Below, in pieces: positions 1 through 11,146 of a stretch of DNA of 64,000 nt (position 1 is the stretch's first letter; each line of letters begins with the position of its first letter). The notes under the pieces were generated by a model that did no database searches, had not been told where the DNA came from, and saw nothing but the letters and a program-made list of their open reading frames with translations. This DNA is from Calamus simplicifolius (taxonomy: Eukaryota; Streptophyta; Magnoliopsida; Arecales; Arecaceae). The position numbers and the translations under genes were made by a program. The stretch covers positions 237,119-301,118 of the forward strand of contig UESW01004827.1 in the NCBI GenBank assembly GCA_900491605.1, written 5' to 3'.

Positions 1-1621
1 TCCTTAAAGATCAAGGATTTGAAAGAATTTTAGATAAAATTTCCTTAGGGGTTTCAAATTCATTCTAATGGATCACAAATCCCTAACTCTCCTCTAAGAT
101 AACAAATCTTTCTTCACTTAGGGTTTTGTAAATATATCAGCTAATTGTTCTTCAGTATTCACATAATCAAGACAAATTTCATTATTGCAACATGTTCTCT
201 TATAAAATGATATCTAATTTCAATGTGTTTGTTCTAGAATGTTGAATTGGATTTTTGTTAGATTAATTGCACTTGTATTATCACATCTTATAGGTGTTTA
301 TCAAGTGTGATACCATAGTCTTCAAGTTGTCGCTTAATCCATAGGATTTGAGCACAGCAACTTCCAGCTGCAACATATTCAGCTTCAGTAGTTGATAATG
401 CAACTGAATTTTGCTTTTTGCTAAACCATGAGATTAAGTTACTTCCTAAGAATTGGCATGCACCACTTGTGCTTTTTCTATCTAACTTACATCCAGCATA
501 ATCAGAATCAGTATATGCAATTAAGTTAATGTTGAGTCTCTAGAATACCATAAACCTACATTTTTGTTCCACTTAAGTATCTTAGTATTCTTTTAACAGC
601 AATTAAATGTGATTCTTTAGGTTCAGACTGAAATCTAGCACATAAGCAAACAGCAAACATTATGTCTGGTCTACTTGCAGTTAAGTAAAGTAGGGATCCG
701 ATTATACCTCGATAATATTTTTGATCAACCTTCTTACCTTCTTCATCTTTGTCCAGCTTGCATGAAGGACTCATTGGTGTTCCGAGGGGTTTGATTGATT
801 CCATACCAAACTTCTTTAGAATTTCTCTTGTGTACTTTGTTTGGTTGATAAAGATTCCCTCTTTGCTTTGTTTGATTTGGAGTCCAAGGAAGAAATTGAG
901 TTCTCCCATCATGCTCATTTCAAATTCACCCTGCATCAACTTAGCAAATTCTTGACATAGAAGATTGTTAGTAGCACCAAAAATGATATCATCAACATAT
1001 ATTTGTACTACTAATAAATCTTTACCTTTTCTTTTCAAAAATAATGTTTTATCAACATTTCCTCTTATAAAATCATTTTCAATTAAGAATTTACTTAATC
1101 TATCATACCAAGCTCTAGGTGCTTGTTTCAAACCATATAGTGCTTTGTGCAATTTAAAAACATGATTTGAAATTCATGATCTTCAAAACCTGGTGGTTGT
1201 TCTACATATACTTCTTCATTTATAAATCCATTTAGAAAAGCACTTTTTACATCCATTTGAAATAAGTTAAAATTCATATGACATGCAAATGCAAGTAATA
1301 GTCTAATGCTTCTAATCTAGCTACTGGTGCAAAGGTTTCATCAAAATCAATACCTTCTTCTTGATTATATCCTTTTGCAACTAATCTAGCTTTGTTTCTA
1401 ATTACTATGCCATTTTCATCTAATTTATTTCTAAATATCCATTTTGATCCTATAACAGAATGATTTTTAGGTCTTTCTACTAATGTCCATACATTATTTC
1501 TAGTGAATTGATTTAATTCTTCTTGCATTGCTAACATCCAATTATTATCTTTTTCAGCTTCTTCAATAGTTTTAGGTTCAATTTGTGATACAAATGCAAG
1601 ATGATTATTAATGTTTCTCAT
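1..1621 (-). pseudogene. Copia reverse transcriptase-RNase H region (decayed)
   Basis: Minus-strand open stretches at 1274-1621 and 556-1152, then 555-1, read as consecutive parts of a Copia RT (RVT_2 family) and RNase H. The first carries the RT N-terminus (VWTLVERP, GSKWIFRNK, ARLVAKGYNQEEGIDFDETFAPVAR). The second carries the catalytic YVDD motif in IYVDDIIFGAT and the thumb region up to RILRYLSGTK. From about 540 down to 150 the RNase H motifs RKSTSGACQFLG, SWFSKKQNSVALSTTEAEY and the following CDN can be read. Frame breaks lie near 1152-1274 and around 555. In life this enzyme copies the element RNA into cDNA inside virus-like particles. Confidence 0.9.
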
Positions 1622-2125
1622 AGATGATCTAGTTCTTATTCCTTGAGATGGATCACCTATAATAATTCCTTAGGGTGACTATAAGCATATCTCCAATCCC
1701 TAGGAAGATCTACATCATTATGATTAGTGTTAGTACATCATCCTTAGGTGAATCATTATCTTTAGCGTCTTGCTCATGATCTGAAGATACATCAATATTT
1801 AATTTTTCAAGATCTTTCTCAATTATGTTTGTATCTTCTCATCATCAAATTTTTCGGAACGAGTTGCTAAAGATTCATCAAAAACTACATGAATGGATTC
1901 TTCAACAACTAAGTTTTCTTGTTAAATACTCTATAGGCTTTACTAGTTGTTGAATATCCTAAGAATATTCCTTCATCAGATTTAGCATCAAATTTCCTAA
2001 ATTATTTTACCATTATTGTGAATGAAACATTTACAACCAAATGCATGAAAATATTTAATGTTGGGTTTTCTATCATGCCATAATTCATAAGGTGTTTTCT
2101 TAAAATAGGTCTATTAAAGCTCTAT

Positions 2126-2790
2126 TTAGGATGTAACATGCTGTGTTAATAGCTTCCGCCCAAAAGTATTTGGGAGTTTACTTTCACATAGCATGGTACG
2201 GGCCATGTCTTCTAGAGTCCTATTTTTCCTTTCAACTACTCCATTTTGTTGAGGGGTTCTAGGTGCAGAAAAATTATGATTAATACCATTTTCATTGCAA
2301 AAACTTTCAAATAAATGATTTTCAAATTCAGTTCCATGATCACTTCTTAGAGACACTATGGTAGTGTTTTTCTCATTTGTGACTTTCTTGAAGAATTTCA
2401 AAATATCGAGAAAGTCTCATCTTTGTGAGCTAAAAACATTACCCAAGTGTATCTAGAGTAATCATCTACAATCACAAGACCATATTTCTTTCCTCCTAGA
2501 CTTGTGGTTCTAGTTGGTCCAAAAAGGTCCATGTGAAGTAGCTCTAATGGCCTAGAAGTTGAAACAACATTTTTAGATTTAAAAGAACTTCTAGTTTGTT
2601 TTCCAAACTGACATGCATCACATATTTTGTTATTTTCAAAATCTATTTTAGGTAGACCTTTTACTAAATCCATTCTAATTAGTTTTGAAATAGGTGTGTG
2701 CTTGCATGACCTAATCTTCGATGCCACAACCAACCAATCTCATTCATATTAGCATTATTAGCAACTAAGCAATGATTATTAGTAGACAAA
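2126..2790 (-). pseudogene. Copia integrase remnant
   Basis: Minus-strand stretches 2398-2733 and 2126-2401 encode integrase pieces. The zinc-binding HHCC region is seen as the WHRRLGH-like start near 2725-2705 followed by CDACQFGKQTRSSF. The core follows, with LLHMDLFGPTR, the region SLRSDHGTEFEN holding the second catalytic Asp, and QQNGVVERKNRTLEDMARTML holding the catalytic Glu. The two stretches overlap by 4 bases in different frames, a frameshift near 2400. The segment from 1622 to 2125 shows degraded linker sequence between integrase and RT with several stops. Family identity is clear; function is lost. Confidence 0.88.
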
Positions 2791-2803
2791 TTGTCTAAGT
2801 CAA

Positions 2804-3175
2804 TCAAGTATACATTGCCATTTCTATTTCCAATAAAAACAATGCTATTATCAATGGATTAGCTACTGTGCATATAGAAGATTCAAATGATACTTTAAAA
2901 CCTTTGTCACATAATTGGCTTATACTAATTAAGTTATGCTTTAAACCATCAACATAAAGTACATTTTCAATATATGTGGAGGGAGTTATTTGAATGTTAC
3001 CAAACCCCAAGATTTGGCCTTTGCCATTGTCGCCAAATGTAACAACTCCTCCTTTCTTTTCTTCAAGGGTGATGAATTCTTCTTTGTCACCCGTCATATG
3101 TCTTGAGCAGCCACTATCAAGATACCACTTTCTCTTTGATCTCTTGGCCACAAGACATTCCTGCAATGAAATCAA
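2804..3175 (-). pseudogene. Copia aspartic protease remnant
   Basis: A 123-codon minus-strand frame contains WYLDSGCSRHMTGD, the D-S-G active site of Copia aspartic proteases, followed by FITLEEKKGGVVTFGDNGKGQI and the hydrophobic NVLYVDGLKHNLISISQLCDKG segment typical of this domain. It normally cleaves the Gag-Pol polyprotein. It sits between gag (3468-4528) and integrase (2126-2790). The 3' end of this frame (about 2870-2804) continues into the integrase leader only after a frameshift, so the polyprotein is interrupted. Confidence 0.88.
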
Positions 3176-3467
3176 ACTTTATGTTTAGGTACCCAAGCTT
3201 TCTTGGGTCCTTCATGGTTAGTAGCAACAAAATTGTTCCTTTCGGAACCCATATTTTCTTTCCTTTAATATTCAAGTTTTTATTAGGTTTTAGAATTTTA
3301 CATTCATAAGATTTATGTCCTTTTTATTACATTTAAAGCATGTAAAATTACTTTGGCCAGCACGCAAAAATATTTTTCAGTGATTTTTGTTTTCTTAAAG
3401 TGTTATACCCTAATCCAGCTTTGTCAAAAACTGCTTTTTGACTATTTAACATGTAATTTAGCTGAGC

Positions 3468-4528
3468 TTAAGTAAATTTATCAACTATGTTCTTATATTT
3501 TTCAACCTCTTTCCTTAGTTTATCATTTTCATTGGAAATTAATTCTTTTTCTTTTATCAAAATTTTATTTTCAGATTTAAGTTTCTTAACTTCATTATTA
3601 AGATTTTTTTCTTTAATGAAAGTTGAATTTTCATTTTTCAAAAACTTGTATTTCTTTTTCAAAACCTTGAAATCGCCAACAAGTTCATTAAAAGCATCAA
3701 ACAATTCATCAAATGCAAATTCATCGCAAGGGTTATCGGAACTTACCTCATCGTTGTCGTCCGCCATAAAACATACATTTGCGACTTCCTTTTGTTCTTC
3801 TTCTTCGGAAGAAGATTCTTCGCTATCACTCCAAGTCGCCACATAAGCCTTCTTTTTTTTTGTAGGCTTTCTTCAATTTAGGACATTCATTCCTAAAGTG
3901 CCCCGGTTTATTACACTCATAGCAAGTCAAGGGGTCTTTCTCTTTTTCTTTGTCCTTGTCCTTGTTCTTATCCTTTTCTCCTTCCACTTTGCTCCAAATT
4001 TCTTCTTGTGGAAGGGTTTCTTTCTCCTCATAAATCTTTTAAATTTTTAGCTAAGAGAGCAGTCTCTCATCATCATCATCATCATCACTGCTGCTCTCTT
4101 CTTCTTTTGCAGCTTTGAGGGCAATCACTTTCTTTTTCTTTGTGTCCTCCTCTATGCTGCTTCATTGTCAGCTCATGGGTCATAAGTGATCCTAGAAGCT
4201 CCTCTAAGGGTAGTGTTGAGGTCCTTTGCTTCTTGGATTGCTGTCATTTTTGCTTCCCATGATCTTGGAAGTGACCTAAGAATTTTCCGAACAAGTTCAG
4301 AGTTAGTATATGTCTTACCAAGACTTTTCAAACCATTTACAATATCTGTAAATCTAGTATACATGCATGCAATGGTTTCAGATTGTTCCATGCTAAACAA
4401 TTCATATTATGAACAAGAATATTAATTTTAGATTCTTTAACTTGGTTGGTACCCTCATGGGTAACCTCTAATCTATCCCAAATCTCCTTTGCGGAATTAC
4501 ATGTAGATTCTATTAAATTCATTTGCAT
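3468..4528 (-). pseudogene. Copia gag (UBN2-type) with CCHC zinc knuckle, decayed
   Basis: Minus-strand pieces: 4337-4528 (CNSAKEIWDRLEVTHEGTNQVKESKI), 4173-4400 (GLKSLGKTYTNSELVRKILRSLPRSWEAKMTAIQEAKDL), a CCHC knuckle at 3883-3924 (CYECNKPGHFRNEC) and an acidic coiled-coil-like tail at 3468-3842 rich in Lys, Glu and Asn. This matches UBN2-type Copia gag, the capsid/nucleocapsid protein. The N-terminal part lies at about 4529-4800 in broken frame. There are at least three frame breaks. The acidic tail after the zinc knuckle is common in SIRE-type gag. Confidence 0.88.
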
Positions 4529-4850
4529 CTAAAGAGCAATATAAAACATTCATGGCTTTAGCATTAAGCTGTGCCATCTTCCTATCATTATCATTCCATC
4601 CCTTTCGGGCTTAGGAACAATAGTGCCATCAATAACATGTGTGGGTGTACTAGGTCCATTAATTATAACACCCATAATTCATAATCAGAAGCTTGAATGA
4701 ATATCCTCATTCTTGCTTTCCAATAAGAATAGTTGGAACCATTAAACAGTGGAGGTCTATTCGTAGAATGACCTTCAGCAAATGATCCAACTTGAGTTGC
4801 CATTTGGATCTTTAGCTCTTGATCGTGTGATCAAAATCTAATGAGCACTT

Positions 4851-4862
4851 GCTCTGATACCA
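4851..4862 (-). promoter_or_regulatory. Primer binding site (initiator tRNA-Met type)
   Basis: The minus strand reads TGGTATCAGAGC, the standard plant Copia primer site complementary to the 3' end of initiator tRNA-Met. It is two bases inside the LTR end at 4865, as expected for the 5' LTR of a minus-strand element. Confidence 0.92.
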
Positions 4863-5723
4863 ATTGTTGGCCCAGATGACAACCCAAGAGGGGGGGGTGA
4901 ATTGGGTTCTTTAAAAAATTAGCCTTTTAAAATAGTTTGCTTAAGAAGAATGAAAGCAAATGCAATGTAAATACTAAGTGCAGTGAATAAAAAGAGATAG
5001 AGAAGAGTCAATGAAGCACGGCAAACACAAAGATTTTATAGTGGTTCGGTGTATCCAACACCTACGTCCACTCCCAAGATTCACTTGGGTCCACACTATA
5101 ATCTTCCTTGATTACAGTCGAGTTGTTTTACAAGCTCACAACTCAAACTTGTTGTTTTCCCGGGATCACAACGAACCCAGCTGGTTTTCGGGCTCACCAG
5201 CACAAAACCCTAACCAAGCTAACCAAGCTTGTACCGAGGTAAGACTACCTCCACTAGTTCAATCCCCCAGATTGAACTAGACACAAGAATAGAAATATTA
5301 TTTTTCAATACACAGCTCCTCAATGAGCAAGATAATCAAATAAAAGAATAAAGTTTAGAAAAGCCTGATTTATAGTTGGTTGGCTTTTGAGCTTTTCTTC
5401 TTTTCTTCTTCAACTCCTTTGAAGTGTAGAATCGGGCCTCAGCTCGGATTCTTCACGGACTGAACGTTGGAGTTGATTTGAGCTTTTTCTTCCTTTCTTT
5501 GAATATTGAAAATCTCTTGAGTTGCTCTTGAATAGCTCTTGGATTTTCTTCTGAAGCTTTTTGGATTGATGAACTTGAGCACAGGAAGCTTCCTTTGATT
5601 TCACACTTTTTCTTTCACTCTATTTTGAATCTCGGATTTTTTCAAATGAGCTCTGTTTTTCCAATTTTTTCTTTTTCTCTCTTGAGTGTATATCTCTCTA
5701 TTTTATTTTTGATTTGAAAACTT

Positions 5724-5734
5724 CTCTATTTATA
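5724..5734 (-). promoter_or_regulatory. LTR TATA box
   Basis: The minus strand reads TATAAATAGAG, a strong plant TATA box. Its place within the LTR, about 860 bp before the LTR end, predicts transcription starting near 5700 on the minus strand. Confidence 0.65.
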
Positions 5735-5842
5735 GATTCTGCAAAAATATAGCCGTTAGAAACAAAGAAATATAGCCGTTAAAGAAAATTCTTACCGTTG
5801 GCGCTGAGTTGGCATTCAGAAAAATCACGCCCAGATTTGTTG

Positions 5843-6160
5843 GAGTCGACTCTGCTTTCCGCGAGTCGGCTCGAAGACGCGATACCAAAAATAGAAATAT
5901 TCAGAAAGTTAAAGGGTCGACTCATCGAAAATAAGGTGTCGACTCCTGACAGTCGGGGGTCGACTCATGAAAGGCAAGGGGTCGACTCGCGAAGTGCTCA
6001 GAAAAATACTCCTCTGGTGTCTGAGCGGAGTCGACTCACACAGTCATGGAGTCGGCTCGACAGAATCGGGGGTCGACTCTTGAAATCACAGGGGTCGACT
6101 CGTGAAAAAAGGAAACTCTGTATACTGAGTGAGTCGACTCTGAAACTCTAGAGTCGGCTC
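5843..6160. repeat. Cluster of 12 palindromic GAGTCGACTC-type motifs inside the Copia LTR
   Basis: Twelve copies of GAGTCGACTC, GGGTCGACTC or GAGTCGGCTC occur in about 320 bp with irregular spacing of 15-40 bp. GAGTCGACTC is a perfect 10-bp palindrome. The motifs are downstream of the LTR start and upstream of its TATA box, i.e. in the U3 promoter region. Confidence 0.85.
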
Positions 6161-6520
6161 CGGAACGTATCAAAAATCAGAGAATTTTCTGATTGACTTG
6201 AAATTCGTTCCAGATTCATTTTAAATCAATTTTTTGACTTGAATATAATAAAATTGTCGTTAGGAATCAATTCAAGAAATGTTCCAAAAACTCATTGATT
6301 GAATATGAAGTATAAAAATTTCTTTTTGAAAGCTTAAATATGGAGCTTGAAGTTACTTTCAAATTGATTAAAGTCATACTTAACATACTCATTGATTGTT
6401 CTAAATAAATTCATTGCTCATGTAAATAAACTCATTGCATCTTTTAATATGCTCATGGCTTTTGGTAATCATCAAAATCAATAAGATTGGGGCAACACTT
6501 TCTCAACAATCTCCCCAACA

Positions 6521-6835
6521 ATTTCCCCTTTTTGATGATGACAAAACATTGAGAATATGCAAGATTGATTAAAGAATTTATTTTATTTTCATAGTTAGGC
6601 TTAGGCTCCCCCTGAATGAGGTAGCTCCCCTGAAACTCAAATAAATATCCATTCATTCAATTATTTATCTCATTCATTCAATTATTTTAATATCATTCGA
6701 TTAATTAATTTCTCCCCCATGCATATATAGTTATAAACTCTCCCCCTTTTTTGTATCAACAAAAAGGTAGAGATGCATCAAACATAATCATTCATTCAAG
6801 ATATGTTTAACAAAATCTAAGATTCATTGATTCAT
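6521..6835 (-). other. 3' UTR and polypurine tract of a second SIRE-type copy abutting the LTR
   Basis: The minus strand at 6533-6521 reads AAAAAGGGGAAAT, a polypurine tract directly next to the LTR start. Further upstream on the minus strand come TTTGTTGATACAAAAAAGGGGGAG (about 6765-6740), GCATGGGGGAG and AGGGGGAGC blocks, the multiple purine tracts known from SIRE 3' UTRs. This is therefore internal 3' sequence, not host flank. A short ORF at 6453-6656 has no recognisable product. Confidence 0.7.
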
Positions 6836-8642
6836 GCCCCCACGGGCTCTTACAACCTGCCCCACTGGCCTGATCAAGCGTGCACTCACCCCTGATTCTA
6901 GAGTTCATCATACGATCGAATCACAAAGAGGCGCCGGCTCAATAGTAGTGTGCAATGCTCATGCTATAGTATAGTCTAAAGGGTGATCAGTCCCATAGCT
7001 GCCTGATGCTCAGTATGATGCATACATCAAAATATATTATTTGTAAAGCTTTATCATGCAAATATGCCATGTATACATCAACCATCCCCTCATCGAAACT
7101 CATGCTTATGTCTTTATACTTCGAAACTCATGCTCTTAAAAACTCATGCTTATTTCTTTATGCTCAAAACTCATGCTTATTTCTTCATGCTTAAAACTCA
7201 TGCTCAAAACTCATGCATCAGAATATCATATACTAGGTTCTCATTCCTCAGATTTAAAACATACATAATACTTGCTAAACATAACATACCACCATTAGGT
7301 ATTAATCTCATTATACTAGCTTAAATTAACTTTTATTGCTAGATGAGAAACCCACTCACCTTAGCAGGTTACTCCTTAACTAGTACTCAACTCTGGTATT
7401 TCGCTTCCTGGAATAACCCTCTTGACCTACGTCAACATACAGATATGATAGCTATTAGGGTTACCTCCACACGAGGTTTTCCCACGAAACTATGCATGCA
7501 TATGATCTAACTCTAATATCTCATTATTTTCTTTCATCCTTTCTCTACTCAAGATTACTTTCCCTATTGCCTCAAAATATAAGAGTCTAAGAAAATTTAA
7601 AGTCATGCAAGATCTAGGGAAGCTATAGCTTACCTTGAGCCAAGTACAAACCCCAAGCTTCCCTTTCCCTTCCTTTCTTTCTTCTTTTCTTCTTCTTCCT
7701 CTTCCTCTCTTTTCTTTCTTTCTTTCTCTCTTTCTTTCTTTCTTTTCTCTGAACCTACATTTCCCTTTTTCTCCGGTGACTTGGGGACCAAGTCATGGAT
7801 AACTTAGGGGCTAAGGCATACAAGATTCCCTTTTTACCCTCAAACATTTTAACGCATGCTTTTTGAAAAACATATGGCTCACTTATAACCATGATATTTT
7901 GCCCTCAGATTTTTTTCCAAATTGCCCTTAGCACAATTAGCAATTGACATTGGAGCCTTTTTCCATTTTGCCCCTGACATAGCATTTTTTAATCAATTTA
8001 TAGCCCAAATATTATTATTTATTTAAATTAATATTTTTATATAATATTTCTAAGAAAAGATCTTACCAACTTGAAGAGCTCGATTTTAGAAATCTAACGG
8101 TTCAAACGGCACTCAAATTGGACTTAAAATGAATAAATATGAAAATTTCAAGATTTAACCCAAGAAATCTGCCATCTTAGAGTCGGCTCTAACAGATTAG
8201 AGTCGGCTCTCGAAAAATTAGAGTCGGCTCCTGCAAAGATTAGAGTCGGCTACGAGGCATAAATGCTAACTTTCTATTTTTTAATAGAGTCGACTTTCCC
8301 TTCTAGAGCCGACTCTAAAGCGTGCCGAAAGTTTAAAACCGTGCCAGAGTCGACTCCACTCCAATTAGAGTCGACTCTAATTATTAAAAACATCACTTAA
8401 GGATAAAACTCAAACTAAACTTAATTTTTCTTGTGATTTAAGCATATTAAAACTTAAATCTCTCAACTTCTTAAATCAAACTCATTAGTACTCAAAATAT
8501 ACTCATTTACTCAATAAATTTCTTTTTTACATTTATCAAATGGCCAACATACCCACACTTCATTGAAACCTTCCGACTTTTATTTTAAATAAAAAATGTC
8601 ATTAATATTATCAATAAATTACAAAATTTTTAGGATGTTACA
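6836..8642 (-). repeat. Probable Gypsy-type LTR or solo-LTR remnant
   Basis: The right end read on the minus strand starts TGTAACATCCTAAAAATT, the usual start of many plant chromovirus-like LTRs. Inside are a long polypyrimidine stretch (7666-7751), and the phrase 'CCACTCACC' with flanking sequence seen in such LTRs. No coding domain is seen. The left end is not precisely fixed; it may be near the 'TGCCCCC' at about 6834. No target duplication was found, so solo LTR versus truncated LTR is open. Confidence 0.45.
8180..8378. repeat. Second cluster of GAGTCG(A/G)CTC motifs
   Basis: Eight copies or one-base variants of GAGTCGGCTC/GAGTCGACTC (one in the reverse form GAGCCGACTC) occur within 200 bp. 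The motif is the same as in the Copia LTR at 5843-6160, although the surrounding sequence looks unrelated. Confidence 0.8.
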
Positions 8643-9060
8643 GAACATCAAAGCCAAAACTTTTTTAAGCTTTTAATAAATTATAAATTTAATAAAATAA
8701 TTTTATTTTTTATGTAAACGATTAAATGGGTATCCAATCCCCATCCCCGCCCCAGACTTAACGAGATGGGAATGGGAAGGTTTTTTCTAATGGGATGGGG
8801 ACCAGTAGAGGCCGCCTCATATCGTTGCCATCCCTATTCGTAACTCATGACAATATTTTGATGTCTTATATGTATTTTAGAGAATGAGTAAGAGAAGCAA
8901 GATGTGATGATGGTTGATTGTTGTTTGTGTTTATACAAAAATATGTATGTATGCTCAAAGGGATTTGAGTGCTTTGTAAACGTGGATTGAAAGAGAAGGA
9001 ATGTACCCTCAACTTCCTTTTTAAGAATAAATGATATTATTAAGTTTAAAATAAAATTTG
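8643..9060. other. No gene; AT-rich with a GGGATGGGGA-type segment
   Basis: The stretch is AT-rich. At 8727-8850 there is a segment with ATCCCCATCCCCGCCCC and GATGGGAATGGG, a phrase common in plant repeats, origin unknown to me. No coding or RNA feature is visible. Confidence 0.5.
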
Positions 9061-9089
9061 AAGTTCCACTCCAAGACTAGGCACCCAAA

Positions 9090-9721
9090 ATGTTTGAAGC
9101 GACTTTTTTCTGGACAACTTTCTCAAGGCGTCCACAAATGCAAGTATTAGACCCTCTTGGAATATCCCCATTGACTATCTCTATCTTAGCGGATTCTATC
9201 GATCCCTCTTATGATGTGAGACTATATCATGGCCCCTCTCAGGGACTATTTGCCTCAGGCTATGCGTTAATGCTTCCCACTCTTCCTAGGGTTCAGCTTT
9301 TTATCTGGAAATAAAATTATTTATACTGTCATCAATGTACCCTCAACATAGAAGATATACACAGATTATGAGGTGATCATTTAAATATTTTTATTGTGCC
9401 CGTGCTCTTTAGAATCGGCAGCGAACCGTCGTACGGTATTAATTGGGAGCCCCCTCCTTCAGGGTTTAATCAACTTTGATGGGATCGCGGCAATAATACG
9501 CGGTCCACAGGGAAAATATGAAGTTATGGGGGAGGACTCTCACTCCAAGACTAGGCACCCACAATGTTTCGAAAGCCAACACGGCAGCTGACTGGGCAGC
9601 GACGGCCGTGGCTCAGCATGTAGGATATAGGATATGGACGATGGGTGAACCATGTCCCCCTGTGTTGTTACAAATTTTGCAATCTGATGTATTTGGGCTG
9701 ACTCACACTAGACTAGTGTGA
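9090..9721 (+). pseudogene. LINE ORF2 C-terminal remnant (zf-RVT / RNase H region)
   Basis: Two plus-strand stretches are seen. The first, 9090-9314, ends LPRVQLFIWK, the hallmark of the zf-RVT domain of plant L1-type LINEs. The second, 9394-9721, holds an RNase H start (GLINFDGIAAIIRGPQGKYEV) and, in another frame, the end (ANTAADWAATAVAQHVG ... SDVFGLTHTRLV), the usual C-terminus of plant LINE RNase H. The middle of RNase H is missing and frames are broken. A 31-bp sequence (CACTCCAAGACTAGGCACCC...) occurs at both 9068 and 9541, showing internal rearrangement. Confidence 0.6.
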
Positions 9722-11060
9722 TCGCAAGTATTAGATTGTACATACGAAGTTTGAAAATTTTAAAAATTTAGTAAATTTTCGAAAAAAAAAGCTGATAAAG
9801 ACATTGAAACTCAGTTTGATCCAATAGTTTTAACTATTAAACTTTGGATTTAACTACCAGGTCAACCACTTCACTCTTTTTCTACTATCTAAAATAGAAA
9901 CACTTTCTTGCATGCAAATTTCTAACCAGACCTATGCATTAATGGGCTAGGTTAGATCGGAATCAAGTTCAATTTAAGATATAATTATAATTTTTAGGTC
10001 CAAACCTAGCCTATCTTTTAGCCCTACTTTTTAAATAGAGTTGATTAGATGTGGAGCCGAGCTATGCTACACATTTGTAATGATTTGACTAAATTTAGTT
10101 GCGACATTGGAATTCCCTCAACTAATTAAAGGATTTTTAGTATGAAGCCTACAAAATTATAGAAAAAGCGTTGGACTTAACTGCATACGCTCATATCCTA
10201 TATTTTTTCTATCCTTAAATCCATACGAATATTAAAATAAAAAAAATAAAATAACTTTAAAATCTGTATAAATTAAAAAAATTCAACAATGAGAACAACA
10301 ATAAGATCAGTTCTCTCTCTCTCACATATAATATATATTTGAGATCTTGACCTGATTTTTATTTTTACCAAAGGCTACATGTCAGGTTTTAGTATCCAAG
10401 TCAATAAAATTTCTAGGCAATGCTAGAGGTAGACCAGCTAATCCAAAATTAGCTCCGCTTCTCAAGCTTGCCCTTACTTAGGCTTTATTTTAAGTTTCAG
10501 ACCAGACTTTAGGCTTCATAACCCATCGTAAATTTTTTTTTTTAAAAAAACCAACAATTACTTAAAATACTTTAAAATTTTCTAAATGTAAATAATTAAT
10601 TATTGCTAATGGCTAATCCTACTTAGCTTACACATCAATAATTAATATCAATTAAATCTACAATATATCAGACATACGTAGAGAAACCAGTTGAAAAAAA
10701 AAAAAAATAAATCAAGGTGCCTTAATCTTCAAGCCTGGGCTGGGCCTGCTCATCAAACGAGCATATTTGCGAAGCCAGCCTGATCTGATCTGATAAATCT
10801 GTGGCCCAGCCTGTCTAATGAGACTCAGATAGCGCGGAAAAGCCACCAGGTCCCGTTTCTATTAGAGAGTCATTATTTTTTGTTTGATGGTTGATCCGTT
10901 GAACAACAGGCTTGCTTTCGAACTTGATCCTAGACAACCATTGCAACCAGAGAGAGCCTCCTCACCAATTTTTTTTTTTTTTTTTTTTCAGAAAATTGCC
11001 GGGACTCACCTACCGACAATAAATAATGGAAGGGAAACGCATGCTTTCTTCTAGACGAAT
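9722..11060. other. Gene-free AT-rich intergenic DNA
   Basis: The region is AT-rich with homopolymer runs, for example about 20 T at 10971-10990, and short GGGCTGGGCC-type segments near 10735-10810 that look like old repeat debris. No open frame with recognisable content was seen on either strand. Confidence 0.6.
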
Positions 11061-11063
11061 GCT

Positions 11064-11146
11064 ACGCTCCCTTGCGCACTTACCGCTCGGTGGAGGTAGG
11101 CATTTCAAACGCTCCCTCGCGCACTTACCGCTCGGTGGAGGTAGGC
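11064..11146. repeat. Two-copy direct repeat, 38-bp unit at 45-bp spacing
   Basis: A 38-bp unit starting ACGCTCCCT and containing CGCTCGGTGGAGGTAGGC occurs at 11064-11101 and 11109-11146, differing at one base. The origin is unknown. It lies 2.1 kb upstream of the plantacyanin gene. Confidence 0.85.

Larger units (their letters stand above)
1..6520 (-). mobile_element. SIRE/Maximus-like Ty1-Copia retrotransposon, 5' LTR plus internal region (3' end outside window)
   Basis: Read on the minus strand the order is 5' LTR (6520-4865), tRNA-Met type primer site, gag with zinc knuckle, protease, integrase, RT and RNase H, which is the Copia order. RNase H runs into the left window edge, so the 3' UTR and 3' LTR are not visible. 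Every domain is broken by frameshifts or stops, so the copy is dead. SIRE/Maximus assignment rests on the long LTR, the several GGGGGAG purine blocks in the adjoining 3' UTR and gag-pol similarity as I remember it; a tree of RT would settle it. Confidence 0.9.
4865..6520 (-). repeat. Long terminal repeat of the SIRE-type Copia element (5' LTR relative to its coding region)
   Basis: The 1656-bp segment begins TGTTGG on the plus strand and ends CCAACA, so the ends are TG...CA with a 6-bp terminal inversion. The primer site lies outside its left end. The segment 5010-5280 (GTGGTTCGGTG..., 'CCAACACCTACGTCCACTCCC' region) is highly typical of SIRE/Maximus LTRs. It contains a TATA box at 5724-5734 and a palindromic repeat cluster at 5843-6160. 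A polypurine tract abuts its other end, which is abnormal for a 5' LTR (see findings). Confidence 0.85.
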
